Shown here one piece after another: positions 16,882 to 25,570 of a stretch of 64,000 nt of DNA; the first letter of the stretch is position 1; each line of letters opens with the position of its first letter. Origin of the DNA: Mesorhizobium sp. SCN 65-20 (GTDB lineage: Bacteria; Pseudomonadota; Alphaproteobacteria; Rhizobiales; Rhizobiaceae). The notes below the pieces were generated by a model. It searched no databases. It was given only the letters and a program-made list of their open reading frames with translations, and was not told where the DNA came from. The translations under genes were made by a program, and so were the position numbers. Location: positions 21,300 to 85,299 of the forward strand of contig MEEF01000001.1 of assembly GCA_001724355.1 (NCBI GenBank), given 5' to 3'.

Positions 16882-16917
16882 AAAAAGGCCCGGAAGCGAA
16901 CCGCTCCGGGCCTTTTT
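16882..16917 (+). terminator. Intrinsic terminator between aminotransferase and hemA
   Basis: AAAAAGGCCCGGA...GCG pairs with CGCTCCGGGCCTTTTT (one bulged base) just after the aminotransferase stop. It has T-runs in both directions and can also serve the convergent hemA gene. Confidence 0.82.
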
Positions 16918-16945
16918 GCGATCTCTGGCTCTGGCTTTTAACCAG

Positions 16946-18223
16946 TCAGCCGCCGGACTTGGGCACCAGCAGCGGCACGATGCGCTCGCTCTTGGCGACT
17001 TCGTGGTGGCCTTCGGTGCGATAGGGGATGCCGAGCGCATTCCACGTCTCGACCAGCGCTTCCTTCAGCGACTCGATCAGCCCGTCGTCATGGAACGGCG
17101 TCGGCGTGATGCGCAGCCGCTCGGTGCCGCGCGGGACCGTCGGATAGTTGATCGGCTGGATGTAGATTCCGTGGACACCCAGCAGGCGGTCGGTCGCCAT
17201 CTTGCAGAGCTCTGGGTCGCCGACCAGGATCGGCACGATGTGGGTGGCCGACTCCATCACCGGCAGGCCGGCTTCGGCCAGCACGTGCTTGGCGCGGGTC
17301 GCCTGGCGCTGCTGTGCATCGCGCTCGACCGTCGAGTTCTTGAGGTGACGGATGGAGGTGGTGGTCGCGGCCGCGATCGCCGGCGGCAGCGCCGTGGTGA
17401 AGATGAAGCCCGGCGCAAAGGAGCGCACGGCGTCGACGACGGCGCGGGTGCCGGTGATGTAACCGCCGAGCGTGCCGAATGCCTTGGCGAGCGTGCCTTC
17501 GATGATGTCGATGCGGTGCGCGAGGCCTTCGCGCTCGGTGATGCCACCGCCGCGCGGGCCGTACATGCCGACTGCGTGGACCTCGTCGATGTAGGTCATC
17601 GCATTGTACTTGTCGGCGAGGTCAGCGATCTCCTTGATCGGGGCGATGTCGCCGTCCATCGAGTAGACGCTCTCGAACACGATCAGCTTGGCGCGCTCGC
17701 GGCCGGCCGCCTGCAGCAGGCTTTCGAGATGGGCGACATCGTTGTGGCGGAAGATCTTCTTCTCGGCGCCGGAGCGGCGCACGCCCTCGATCATCGAGGC
17801 GTGGTTGAGTTCGTCAGAAAGCACCAGGCAGTTGGGCAGAAGCTTGGCGATGGTCGAGATCGCGGCCTCGTTGGAGACGAAGCCCGAGGTGAAGACGAGG
17901 CCGGCTTCCTTGCCATGCAGGTCGGCGAGTTCGTGCTCGAGCTCGACCAGCGGATGGTTGTTGCCGGAGATGTTGCGGGTGCCGCCGGCGCCCGTGCCCA
18001 TGTCGCCCGCCGCCTTCTGCATGGCCGCAACCACGTCCGGGTGCTGGCCCATGCCGAGATAGTCGTTAGAACACCAGATGGTGATTTCCTGGGCCTTGCC
18101 GTTGGCCCGCCAGATCGCCCGCGGGAATTTTCCGACGACGCGCTCCAGATCGGCGAAAACACGGTAACGGCGCTCAGCGTGGATCTGGTCGATCGCTTCT
18201 TCGAAAAACCGCTGGTAGTTCAT
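16946..18223 (-). CDS. hemA: 5-aminolevulinate synthase
   Basis: A 425-residue alpha-oxoamine synthase condensing glycine with succinyl-CoA to 5-aminolevulinate, the C4 route to haem found in alphaproteobacteria. Signatures are [13 protein letters not shown], the glycine-rich [31 protein letters not shown], and the PLP lysine in [14 protein letters not shown]. Full length, monocistronic. An FNR/FixK-like palindrome lies about 130 bp upstream in the divergent region shared with galE; oxygen-responsive control of hemA is known in several rhizobia. Confidence 0.97.
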   Translation of the reverse strand: MNYQRFFEEAIDQIHAERRYRVFADLERVVGKFPRAIWRANGKAQEITIWCSNDYLGMGQHPDVVAAMQKAAGDMGTGAGGTRNISGNNHPLVELEHELADLHGKEAGLVFTSGFVSNEAAISTIAKLLPNCLVLSDELNHASMIEGVRRSGAEKKIFRHNDVAHLESLLQAAGRERAKLIVFESVYSMDGDIAPIKEIADLADKYNAMTYIDEVHAVGMYGPRGGGITEREGLAHRIDIIEGTLAKAFGTLGGYITGTRAVVDAVRSFAPGFIFTTALPPAIAAATTTSIRHLKNSTVERDAQQRQATRAKHVLAEAGLPVMESATHIVPILVGDPELCKMATDRLLGVHGIYIQPINYPTVPRGTERLRITPTPFHDDGLIESLKEALVETWNALGIPYRTEGHHEVAKSERIVPLLVPKSGG

Positions 18224-18348
18224 ATCGACGTCCCAATTTTTCGACCGTGAGCATAATCAACGGCCGGTTCGGCGTCCATCAACCGTTTCCGGTCAAAATG
18301 CCACGCCCTCGACTGTCGCCTAACGAGCACGGATCCCCAAAAAGTCCT

Positions 18349-18362
18349 TTGACGTGGATCAA
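18349..18362. promoter_or_regulatory. FNR/FixK-type binding site (anaerobox)
   Basis: TTGACGTGGATCAA matches the FNR/FixK consensus TTGAT-N4-ATCAA at 9 of 10 defined positions. It sits between hemA (start 126 bp to the left) and galE (start 115 bp to the right). hemA is the likelier target from knowledge of rhizobial haem regulation; activity is inferred. Confidence 0.55.
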
Positions 18363-18476
18363 GCTGAACAGCGACAGTTTGCTCGAACTCGTGCCGATTG
18401 CAAAGAAACCGCCTCGCATTTGCCCGATCTTTCGAGTTACAGCATTGCGCAACCGAATTTGCACGGAGAGGTTAGC

Positions 18477-19472
18477 ATGGCGGTTTTGGTGACGGGCGGC
18501 GCGGGTTACATCGGCAGCCATATGGTCTGGGAACTGGTCGATGCCGGCGAGGACGTCGTGGTGATCGACCGCCTGTCGACCGGGTTCGACTGGGCCGTGT
18601 CGCCCGAGGCGAAGCTCGTCAGGGGCGACATCGCCGACCAGGAACTCGTCGGGCGCCTGATCCGCGAGAACGGCATCGACGCCATCATCCATTTCGCCGG
18701 CTCGATCGTGGTGCCCGAGTCGGTCGCCGATCCGCTCGGCTACTACGATAACAACACCTGCAAGACCCGCGGCCTGATCGAAACCGCAGTGCGCGAAGGC
18801 GTGAAGCACTTCATCTTCTCGTCCACGGCGGCCGTCTACGGTGCCGCAGGCATCGAGCCGGTGCGCGAGGATGCGCGGCTTGCGCCCGAGTCGCCCTATG
18901 GCCTGTCCAAGCTGATGAGCGAGTGGATGCTGCGCGATGCGGCCGCTGCCCATCCGCTCCGCTATACAGCACTTCGCTACTTCAACGTCGCCGGCGCCGA
19001 CCCCAAGGGCCGCACAGGCCAGTCGACCAAGGGCGCGACGCACCTGATCAAGGTCGCCTCCGAGACAGCGCTCGGCAAACGGCCGTCGATGCAGGTCTTC
19101 GGCACCGATTACGCGACGCCCGACGGCACCTGCGTGCGCGACTACATCCACGTCTCGGATCTCGCCGCCGCACACCGTCTGGCCCTGCAGCGCCTGCGTG
19201 CGGGTGAAGGCAACCTCGTCGCCAACTGCGGCTACGGCCATGGCTATTCGGTGCTGGAAGTGATCGACAGCGTGCGCCGGGTGCATGGCGGCGACTTCGC
19301 CGTTTCGACCGGCGGACGCCGGGCGGGCGACGCGGATTCGGTGGTCGCCAACTCCGATCTCGCCCGCCGCGAGTTCGGCTGGACGCCCGCCCATGACGAC
19401 CTCGACGGCATCGTGCGCGACGCTCTCAACTGGGAGCGGCTGCTGACCCGCAAGAACTCCGCTGGAGCCTGA
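18477..19472 (+). CDS. galE: UDP-glucose 4-epimerase
   Basis: A 331-residue short-chain dehydrogenase of the extended type, interconverting UDP-glucose and UDP-galactose for envelope polysaccharides. ATG 18477 has GGAGAGG upstream and starts directly at the NAD-binding strand (VLVTGGAGYIGSH, residues 3-15). The catalytic serine is in FSSTAAVYG, Tyr/Lys in YGLSK, and the nucleotide-sugar site in RYFNVAGAD and DYIHVSDLA. It is divergent from hemA, and a hairpin follows before dadA. Confidence 0.93.
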   Translation: MAVLVTGGAGYIGSHMVWELVDAGEDVVVIDRLSTGFDWAVSPEAKLVRGDIADQELVGRLIRENGIDAIIHFAGSIVVPESVADPLGYYDNNTCKTRGLIETAVREGVKHFIFSSTAAVYGAAGIEPVREDARLAPESPYGLSKLMSEWMLRDAAAAHPLRYTALRYFNVAGADPKGRTGQSTKGATHLIKVASETALGKRPSMQVFGTDYATPDGTCVRDYIHVSDLAAAHRLALQRLRAGEGNLVANCGYGHGYSVLEVIDSVRRVHGGDFAVSTGGRRAGDADSVVANSDLARREFGWTPAHDDLDGIVRDALNWERLLTRKNSAGA

Positions 19473-19518
19473 TTGAACCAGGCGGCGGAATTCCGCTGCC
19501 ATCCCTCGAAATCTGCGG

Positions 19519-19545
19519 CCTCAGGCGCTAAAGCTGCGCCTGAGG
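19519..19545 (+). terminator. Hairpin between galE and dadA
   Basis: Perfect 10-bp arms CCTCAGGCGC / GCGCCTGAGG around a 7-nt loop, 46 nt after galE. No T-run follows, so it may be a weak terminator, an mRNA-stabilising hairpin or a regulatory structure in the dadA leader (dadA starts 60 nt further on). Confidence 0.45.
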
Positions 19546-19604
19546 AGCGAGGCTCCCGACGGTAAAGGGTTCCCGACAGAGCCTGATGTCGACCAGGATA
19601 CGAC

Positions 19605-20855
19605 ATGAAGATCCTCGTTCTCGGCGCGGGCGTGGTGGGAACCGCGGCAGCCTACTACTTGGCTCGTGACGGCCATGACGTGACCGTCGTCGAACGCCAT
19701 TCGGCGGCGGCGCGCGGCACCAGCTATTCCAATGCCGGCCTGGTATCGCCCGGCGACGCCACCGCCTGGGCCTCGCCGGCGGCGCTGAAGACCTTCATCA
19801 AGTCGCTCTACACGCCCGATCTCGGCATCAAGGTGCGGCTCGGGTTCGATCCCTATTTCTATGCCTGGAGCTTCCGCTTCCTGTTCCAGTGCACCAATGC
19901 GCGGGTCCGCGAGAACACCAAGGCGAAGCTCAGGCTCGCGCTCTACTCGCGCCTCTGCATAAACGAGATCTCGGTCGAGACCGGCATTGGCTACGACAAG
20001 CGCGCCCGCGGCATCATGTATTTCTTCCGCTCTGAGCAAAGCCTCGACCACGGTGCGAAGATGTATGGCTTCCTGGCCGAGCATGGGCTCGACATCGAGG
20101 TCGTCGACCGAAGCCGCATGGCCGAACTGGAGCCGGGGCTCGCTGCCGCCAAGGACGGCATTGCGGGCGCGGTCTTCTCGCCGATGGACCAGACCGGCGA
20201 TTCCCGCATGTTTGTCGAGGCGCTTGCCGCCCATACCGAACAGAAGCTCGGCGCGAAGTTCATGTTCGACACCAATGTCGAGGACCTGATCGTCGAGGGC
20301 GATCGGGTGGTCGGCGTGAAGACCTCGGCGGGACGGCTGGACGCCGATGCGGTGGTGATCGCCATGGGGCCGGAAAGCGGCCTGCTCGGCCGCCGCAACG
20401 GCATCGACCTGCCCGTCTATCCGGTCAAGGGCTACACGGCGACCGTGACGATGGACGATCCGTCGAAGGGCCCGACCATGGGCGGCGTCGACGAGGACCG
20501 GCTGGTCGCCTATTCGCGCCTCGGCGACCGCTTGCGGCTTGCCTCGACGGCCGAGTTCGCCGGCTTCGACCGCAGCCACAAGCCGTCCGATTTCAAGCGT
20601 CTGTTCGAGACCGGCAAGGAGCTGTTCCCCGGTGCCTTCGATCCGGCCAAGGCCGAGGTCTGGGCCGGGCTCCGGCCGATGATGCCGGGCTCGGTGCCCG
20701 TTATCGGTCCCGCGCGCTACAAGGGGCTCTACCTGGATGCGGGCCACGGCCATGTCGGTTGGACCATGGCCTGCGGTTCCGGCAAGTTCCTCGCCGACCT
20801 GGTTGCCGGGCGCAAGCCGGAGATCGATCCCGAGGGGCTCACCTACAAGGGCTGA
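19605..20855 (+). CDS. dadA: D-amino acid dehydrogenase small subunit (DadA family)
   Basis: A 416-residue FAD-dependent oxidoreductase (DAO family). The Rossmann motif GAGVVG lies at residues 7-12, followed by VVERHSAAARGTSYSNAGLVSPG, which is the DadA signature. The C-terminus has the FAD-closing GLRPMMPGSVPVIGP and DAGHGHVGWTMACGSGK. DadA deaminates D-alanine and other D-amino acids to 2-oxo acids, feeding electrons to the respiratory chain. A racemase partner is not adjacent. The convergent neighbours form an amino-acid ABC importer that may supply substrate. Confidence 0.9.
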   Translation: MKILVLGAGVVGTAAAYYLARDGHDVTVVERHSAAARGTSYSNAGLVSPGDATAWASPAALKTFIKSLYTPDLGIKVRLGFDPYFYAWSFRFLFQCTNARVRENTKAKLRLALYSRLCINEISVETGIGYDKRARGIMYFFRSEQSLDHGAKMYGFLAEHGLDIEVVDRSRMAELEPGLAAAKDGIAGAVFSPMDQTGDSRMFVEALAAHTEQKLGAKFMFDTNVEDLIVEGDRVVGVKTSAGRLDADAVVIAMGPESGLLGRRNGIDLPVYPVKGYTATVTMDDPSKGPTMGGVDEDRLVAYSRLGDRLRLASTAEFAGFDRSHKPSDFKRLFETGKELFPGAFDPAKAEVWAGLRPMMPGSVPVIGPARYKGLYLDAGHGHVGWTMACGSGKFLADLVAGRKPEIDPEGLTYKG

Positions 20856-20894
20856 CGGCCTGCCTCGCCGTCGAGCGTCCACCCGACGCAAATG

Positions 20895-21548
20895 CTAGCG
20901 CCGGCGTGCGCTCTGCCTGGACTCGTAGAGATACTGCAGGGCGATGATCACGGCTGCGATGACCAGATAGAAGACCGACACCACCAGCAGCACTTCGATG
21001 GCCTTGTAGGTCTCGGAGATGATGACGGTGGATGCCGCCGTCAACTCGTCGATCGCGACGAGGCTTGCGAGCGAACTGCCCTTGACCATCTGGATGACGT
21101 TGGAGAACAGCGACGGTGCGGCGAGCCTGTATGCCTGCGGGATCATCACCTTCCAATAGGTCGCGAACGGCCTGAGGCCGAGCGCCTTGGCCGCGTCGAG
21201 CTGGCCTGAGGGAATGCTCTCGAAGCCGGAGCGCAGGAACTCGAGATTGTAGGCGGTTGAGGCGAAGATCAGGCCGATGAGTGCCGACGGCACCGGCTCG
21301 AGATAGATGCCCAGTCGGGGAAGGCCGTAATAGAGCGCAAACAAAAGGGCCAGCACGGGTGCTGCGCGGGCAAAGAAGCTGTAGCCGATGATGACGCGGC
21401 GAAACGCGCCCTTGGGCCGCTGCATGTAGATGGCCAGCGGCAGCGCAAGCAGGTTCGACACGACGATGACGACGACCGAGATGAATAGCGTCATCACCAG
21501 CCCGTCGAGCAGCATCTGCTGGTAGGTCGGCTCGAGGAGGATGTTCAT
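20895..21548 (-). CDS. Amino acid ABC transporter permease (HisM type)
   Basis: A 217-residue permease with about five helices. The EAA loop reads GQLDAAKALGLRPFATYWKVMIPQA, typical of family 3 importers. It overlaps the preceding permease gene by 4 bp (ATGA), indicating translational coupling; the pair would form the heterodimeric channel. No ATPase gene follows: the next gene is the convergent dadA. Confidence 0.88.
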   Translation of the reverse strand: MNILLEPTYQQMLLDGLVMTLFISVVVIVVSNLLALPLAIYMQRPKGAFRRVIIGYSFFARAAPVLALLFALYYGLPRLGIYLEPVPSALIGLIFASTAYNLEFLRSGFESIPSGQLDAAKALGLRPFATYWKVMIPQAYRLAAPSLFSNVIQMVKGSSLASLVAIDELTAASTVIISETYKAIEVLLVVSVFYLVIAAVIIALQYLYESRQSARRR

Positions 21549-22189
21549 CGCGCCACCACCTGTTTCGGCTTGCGCTCGTTGAAGACGAGCAGCGGCGTGA
21601 CGATCAGGATGTAGAGGCCGACGGCGAGCGTCAGGAAGGTGAAAGGCGCATTCGTGGCCGCGATGCCCTGCTTCGTGACGTAGAGGATTTCGCTGACCGA
21701 AACGGCCGAGGCGATGGACATGCGCTTGACCGTGCCGATGGCATAGGTGATCCAGCCCTTGCGCGCCAAGGGCAGGACCTGCGGGATCAGCACCCGCAGG
21801 AACACGATGCGCTTCGGCAGGCCGAGCGCGAGCCCCGCCTCATACTGGCCGAATGGAACCGCCTTTAGCGCCCCCTTGAAAACCTGGTAGTCGAAGGCGA
21901 TGCCGACCAGCGCAAACGCGATGATGGTCGAGCCGATGGGGCCGAAATCGACGCCGACCTGCGGCCCGCCGAAGAAGAACAGGAACAGCACCACGAGCTC
22001 CGGCACCGAGCGGAAGAAGGCGCTGAACGCCTCGATGCCGTTCCTGAGCCAGGACTTCTCGCGGCCGTAGTGGACGAGGGACAACAGCAAGCCGAAGACT
22101 GCCGACAGGGTGAAGACCACTGCCGACAGTCCAATGGTAAGGGCCGCCGCAACCAACAGTCGCGGCAGCCACGCAAGCGCTATTTCCAT
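21545..22189 (-). CDS. Amino acid ABC transporter permease (HisQ type)
   Basis: A 214-residue inner-membrane permease starting at ATG 22187-22189 (MEIALAWLPRLL). The EAA loop FGQYEAGLALGLPKRIVFLRVLIPQ is conserved, as is FFRSVPELVVLFLFFFGGP in the second helix pair. It is the middle gene of a three-gene unit (binding protein, permease, permease) and overlaps the next by 4 bp. The upstream in-frame extension lacks a ribosome site and was not used. Confidence 0.88.
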   Translation of the reverse strand: MEIALAWLPRLLVAAALTIGLSAVVFTLSAVFGLLLSLVHYGREKSWLRNGIEAFSAFFRSVPELVVLFLFFFGGPQVGVDFGPIGSTIIAFALVGIAFDYQVFKGALKAVPFGQYEAGLALGLPKRIVFLRVLIPQVLPLARKGWITYAIGTVKRMSIASAVSVSEILYVTKQGIAATNAPFTFLTLAVGLYILIVTPLLVFNERKPKQVVAR

Positions 22190-22215
22190 CTTCCGCCGCC
22201 CCTCGCAGAAAGCCC

Positions 22216-23019
22216 TTACTGGGCCTTCGACCAGTCGATGGAGGCACCGAACCACTTGTCGGCCAGGCCCTGTAGGGTGCCGTCCTTGCGCCAGGTCTCG
22301 AACTGGGCGTCGATGGCGTCGGCCAGCGGCTTGTTCTTGTTGTTGACGGCGACGCTCTGGGTGATGGTCGAGAGCAGGTCGTCGAGGGTGACCGCGCCGG
22401 TCAACTTGCCCGACTTGGCAAGGTATTTCGGGCCGAGGAAGTCATGGGCGGCGAAGTCGATGCGCTGGTTCTCGAGGTCGAGGAACAGCTCGGTCGCGCC
22501 GGGATACTCACGGCTCTTGGTGACGCAGTCGGCCGGCAGCTTCTCCTTGACAACCTTCTGGAAGACGCCGCCGCGCACCGCACCCATGGTCTTGCCGCAG
22601 ACGTCCTTCCAACCGGCGATGTCGGTGTCGGCCTCGCGGCGGGTGATGGCCGCGCCGTTGACGATGTAGGGCGACAGCAGGAAGAAGTCCTTCGAAGACA
22701 GGCGCTCCGGCGTACGGGTGACGCCTGAGGCGATGAGGTCGAAGCGGCCGGCGGTCAGGCCCGGCAGCAGGCCGGCGAAGTCTAGCTTTTCGAATTTCGC
22801 GGTGAGGCCGAGTTGCTTGGCCACGAGGTTGACGACGTCGATGTCGAAGCCCTCAAGCTCGCCCGCGGCGTTGGTCATGCTGAAGGGCGGAGCCGAGCCC
22901 GACGTGCCGACCGTGATGGTGTCGGCGGTAACGAGGGCGGCCTTGTAGTCCTGCGCACTTGCTGCACTCACGCCGAAAAACGCTATGAGGGCCAGCAGGG
23001 CTGTCCGCGCAATTCCCAT
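22216..23019 (-). CDS. Amino acid ABC transporter substrate-binding protein
   Basis: A 267-residue periplasmic family 3 binding protein. AAGGAG sits 5 nt before ATG 23017-23019, which decides the start; the signal peptide ends at ASA about residue 23. Mature motifs are TITVGTSGSAPPFSMTN, GFDIDVVNLVAKQLG and the FDLIASGVTRTPER region. Two cysteines (DVCGKTM and ADCVTK) may form a disulfide. It heads the importer unit; the ligand is probably an amino acid or close analogue. Confidence 0.9.
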   Translation of the reverse strand: MGIARTALLALIAFFGVSAASAQDYKAALVTADTITVGTSGSAPPFSMTNAAGELEGFDIDVVNLVAKQLGLTAKFEKLDFAGLLPGLTAGRFDLIASGVTRTPERLSSKDFFLLSPYIVNGAAITRREADTDIAGWKDVCGKTMGAVRGGVFQKVVKEKLPADCVTKSREYPGATELFLDLENQRIDFAAHDFLGPKYLAKSGKLTGAVTLDDLLSTITQSVAVNNKNKPLADAIDAQFETWRKDGTLQGLADKWFGASIDWSKAQ

Positions 23020-23173
23020 GATCACTCCTTTGACGGGCTGCTTGAAAACAGAATGTTTGGGTTATATCGCAAACCGCTAAAGCTACCAAGGACGGCAGCC
23101 GGTTTGTATACGATACTTTCCGGAGAATCTGTTTCTCAAGGATGGCCGTTCCGAAAGTTCGAGGATTTGTGGA

Positions 23174-24088
23174 ATGGAACTGCGTTTCAAGCTCAACTAC
23201 CTGTTTCAGGGGCAGAATTCGCCGTTTCTGCACGCCGTCGATGCTGGCTATTTCGGCGATCACGGCCTGTCCTGCACCTTCGTCGAGGGCTTCAGTTCGT
23301 CGCTGGTGACACGCGCTCTGGTGGGCGGCGAAGCCGACATCGGATTCGGTGATGTATCCTCCGTCTTCGAGCGCGCGCTGCGCACCGGCGAGACCGAGAT
23401 CTCTTGTCTCGTTCCGATCTACGAGCATACGCCTTGCAGTCTCGGCTACATCTCCGACGGCAAGCGCCTGACGCTGGCCGATGTTCCAGGCTGCACCTTG
23501 TGCGGGCCGAACGGGGACACCTCGGCGCGGCTCCTGCCACTGCTGCTCAAGCGCAACGGCTTGGCGCCGGACAGCTACACCTATCTCGGCGTCCAGCCGG
23601 AGGAGCGCGACCGTCTGGTAGCCTCCCGTTCCGTGCTTGCCGCGACCTGCTTCGACGCGACGCTGAAATTTGCCATGCAGATGCGTGGCTACGACACCAG
23701 CGCGCTCGAGTTCCTCTACTTCGCCGACAACGGGCTCGACACCTATTCAGGCGCGCTGGTGGCGCTGAACTCGGTGCTGGAGAAGGAGCCGGGCCTTGCC
23801 GGCAAGCTGCAGGCTATCACGCGTCAGTCCTGGCACGACTGCCTGGCCAATCCCCAACTCGGTGTCGACGCGGTGATCAGGCGTTCGCCCGACATGGATC
23901 CGGATATCGTCCGTAACCAGCTGACCTGGATCCTCGAGCGCCAGGTCTTCCCCAACGGGGCGCGGTCGATGGAATTCGACCTCGGGGGCACCAAGATGGC
24001 CGATACGCTCGAATGCGCCACCTTCTCGGTCGGAGCCGAGGCAAAGCGCAGTGCGGACGGGCTGGCCACCGAGATCTGCCGGAACTAG
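23174..24088 (+). CDS. NMT1/THI5-like substrate-binding-fold protein without signal peptide
   Basis: A 304-residue protein of the SsuA/THI5/NMT1 periplasmic-binding fold. Family features are FQGQNSPFLHAVDAGYFGDHGLSC at residues 12-35 and LVGGEADIGFGDVSSVFE at about 49-66. Uniquely for a binding protein it begins directly at the first beta-strand (MELRFKLNYLFQ) with no export signal, and no in-frame upstream start would add one. It may be cytoplasmic, a pyrimidine- or sulfonate-related enzyme or a ligand sensor. It is divergent from the ATPase-less importer, and its stop shares CTAG with the convergent trmO-like gene. Confidence 0.75.
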   Translation: MELRFKLNYLFQGQNSPFLHAVDAGYFGDHGLSCTFVEGFSSSLVTRALVGGEADIGFGDVSSVFERALRTGETEISCLVPIYEHTPCSLGYISDGKRLTLADVPGCTLCGPNGDTSARLLPLLLKRNGLAPDSYTYLGVQPEERDRLVASRSVLAATCFDATLKFAMQMRGYDTSALEFLYFADNGLDTYSGALVALNSVLEKEPGLAGKLQAITRQSWHDCLANPQLGVDAVIRRSPDMDPDIVRNQLTWILERQVFPNGARSMEFDLGGTKMADTLECATFSVGAEAKRSADGLATEICRN

Positions 24089-24576
24089 CCGGTCTCGAAA
24101 TCGCCTGGCTGCGGCGGGGCGATGGGGGTGAACAGCGTGCGGTCGGGCTTGATGTCGATCAGCGGCGTGCCGTCGAGGCAGTCCATGCCGCGCACCGACA
24201 AGATGTTACCCTCGATGCCGACCAGCTGGACGATCTGGGTACCGATCGGGTTGGGGCGCACAGGCGAGCGTAGCGAAAAGGTTCCGCGCGCGGTGCCGTC
24301 GTTGGCCGGGCTCTGCCGCACCAGGTCGCGCCGCGACAGGTGCAGCCAGTAGAGCACTTCCAGGCGCTCGAACTGGGTGACGCCTTCGAGTGCCGCCACC
24401 CATGGCTCGAAGATCTCGATGTGGCAGATAGGGCCATCGGCGCGGCCCTGGCGCGGCGTCATCAGGCGCGATTCCCAGGGCGTGCGGATGCGGCCGATGA
24501 AATAGACCTCGACGTCGTATCGCGGCGGCAACGCGACGGCGCTCTCGCCGTCGCGTATCTCGTTCTCGCGGACCAT
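24085..24576 (-). CDS. tsaA: TrmO/TsaA-like tRNA m6t6A37 methyltransferase
   Basis: A 163-residue SAM-binding beta-barrel protein of the UPF0066/TsaA family; the E. coli homologue TrmO methylates N6-threonylcarbamoyladenosine at position 37 of threonine tRNAs. Diagnostic segments are FIGRIRTPW, ALEGVTQFERLEVLYWLHLSRRD, and SPVRPNPIGTQIVQL, followed by CLDGTPLIDIKP. It is the last gene of the molybdenum-type transporter operon, starting 2 bp after the stop of the mop gene. That location hints that some TsaA members serve a metal-linked role rather than tRNA; this is inference. Confidence 0.85.
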   Translation of the reverse strand: MVRENEIRDGESAVALPPRYDVEVYFIGRIRTPWESRLMTPRQGRADGPICHIEIFEPWVAALEGVTQFERLEVLYWLHLSRRDLVRQSPANDGTARGTFSLRSPVRPNPIGTQIVQLVGIEGNILSVRGMDCLDGTPLIDIKPDRTLFTPIAPPQPGDFETG

Positions 24577-24578
24577 CG

Positions 24579-24785
24579 TCAGTCGACCGCGACCATGACG
24601 TCGGAGGCCTTGATGACCGCATAGGCTTCCTTGCCAACGGCGAGCTTCAGTTCGTCCACGGCCTCGTTGGTGATCGAGGCCATGACGACCGCGCCGCCGA
24701 TGTCGATCCTGACGTGCGAAGTCGTGGCGCCCTTGGTCACGTCGACGATCTTCCCCTTGATCTGGTTGCGGGCACTGAGCTTCAT
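24579..24785 (-). CDS. mop: Stand-alone molybdenum-binding protein (single Mop/TOBE domain)
   Basis: A 68-residue molbindin-like protein: MKLSARNQIKGKIVDVTKGATTSHVRIDIGG followed by SITNEAVDELKLAVGKEAYAVIKASDVMVA. These are the exact hallmarks of a Mop domain, which oligomerises and binds molybdate or tungstate. It lies between the ABC ATPase gene (4-bp ATGA overlap) and tsaA, giving strong evidence that the operon handles molybdenum oxyanion rather than iron chelates or cobalamin. The one-domain ModE protein encoded at 55.3 kb lacks such a domain, so this could be its sensor partner. Confidence 0.93.
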   Translation of the reverse strand: MKLSARNQIKGKIVDVTKGATTSHVRIDIGGAVVMASITNEAVDELKLAVGKEAYAVIKASDVMVAVD

Positions 24786-25570
24786 GACGCGTTCCTTTCA
24801 GTGAGGGTTGGGGTGCAGACATGGCGTCCGGCCTGTTCGAGATATGCCACTGCAACTCCGACGCCATAGAGGGCTTGCAGCGATTGGGGTGTCAGCACGT
24901 CCTGAGGTGTTCCGACGGCAACGAGCGCGCCCGACTGCATCAGCGCGACGCGGCTGGCACAGGCGAAGGCGTGGCTGGGGTCGTGAGTCGAGATGACGAC
25001 CGCCATGCCCGAGCCGGCGAAGCTCGATATGCGGCTGAGCACACGGGCCTGGTTGCCGAAGTCGAGGCTGGCCGTCGGCTCGTCCATGACGATCAGCTCG
25101 GGCTCCTGGGCGAGCGCGCGGGCGATCAAGGTCATCTGCTTCTCGCCGCCGCTGATGTCGGTGAAGGGGCGGGCGGCGAGATGGCCGATGCCGAGTGCGG
25201 CCAGCGCCTCCTGCGTGATCGCCCGGTCGGCCATGGTGGGCGAGGCGAAGGTGTCGATGCGGCTGGCACGGCCCATCAATACCACGTCGAAGACGGAAAA
25301 CGGGAAATAGGCTCCGGTGGCCTGTGGCACATAAGCGATGTGGCGCGCGAACTGCGAGCGCGAAAAGGTCGATATTTCCTTGCCGTTGAGCTCGAGGCTG
25401 CCGCCTTGGCGCGGCAGAAGGCCGAGCAGGGTCTTGAATAGCGTGGTCTTGCCGCAACCGTTCGGGCCGAGCAGGCACAGCACCTCGCCACGGTCGACCG
25501 ACAGCGTGACCCCCTGGCCGATTTTGACGCGGCCATAGCCGAATGCGAGATCGGTTGCCTGAAGCATCAT
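24782..25570 (-). CDS. molC: FecCD-type ABC transporter ATPase (MolC-like)
   Basis: A 262-residue ATP-binding subunit. Walker A is GPNGCGKTT (about residues 35-43), the Q-loop is YVPQATG, the signature is ISGGEKQ, Walker B is LIVMDEPTASLD, and the switch histidine is in STHDPSHAF. The family is that of type II importers for siderophores, cobalamin and, in the Haemophilus MolABC system, molybdate. It overlaps the permease and mop genes by 4 bp on each side, so all are coupled. The symbol rests on operon context. Confidence 0.85.
   Translation of the reverse strand: MMLQATDLAFGYGRVKIGQGVTLSVDRGEVLCLLGPNGCGKTTLFKTLLGLLPRQGGSLELNGKEISTFSRSQFARHIAYVPQATGAYFPFSVFDVVLMGRASRIDTFASPTMADRAITQEALAALGIGHLAARPFTDISGGEKQMTLIARALAQEPELIVMDEPTASLDFGNQARVLSRISSFAGSGMAVVISTHDPSHAFACASRVALMQSGALVAVGTPQDVLTPQSLQALYGVGVAVAYLEQAGRHVCTPTLTERNAS

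Noticed and set aside
16916..18250. 444-residue forward frame across hemA
   Set aside because: Antisense to 5-aminolevulinate synthase, without motif or ribosome site.
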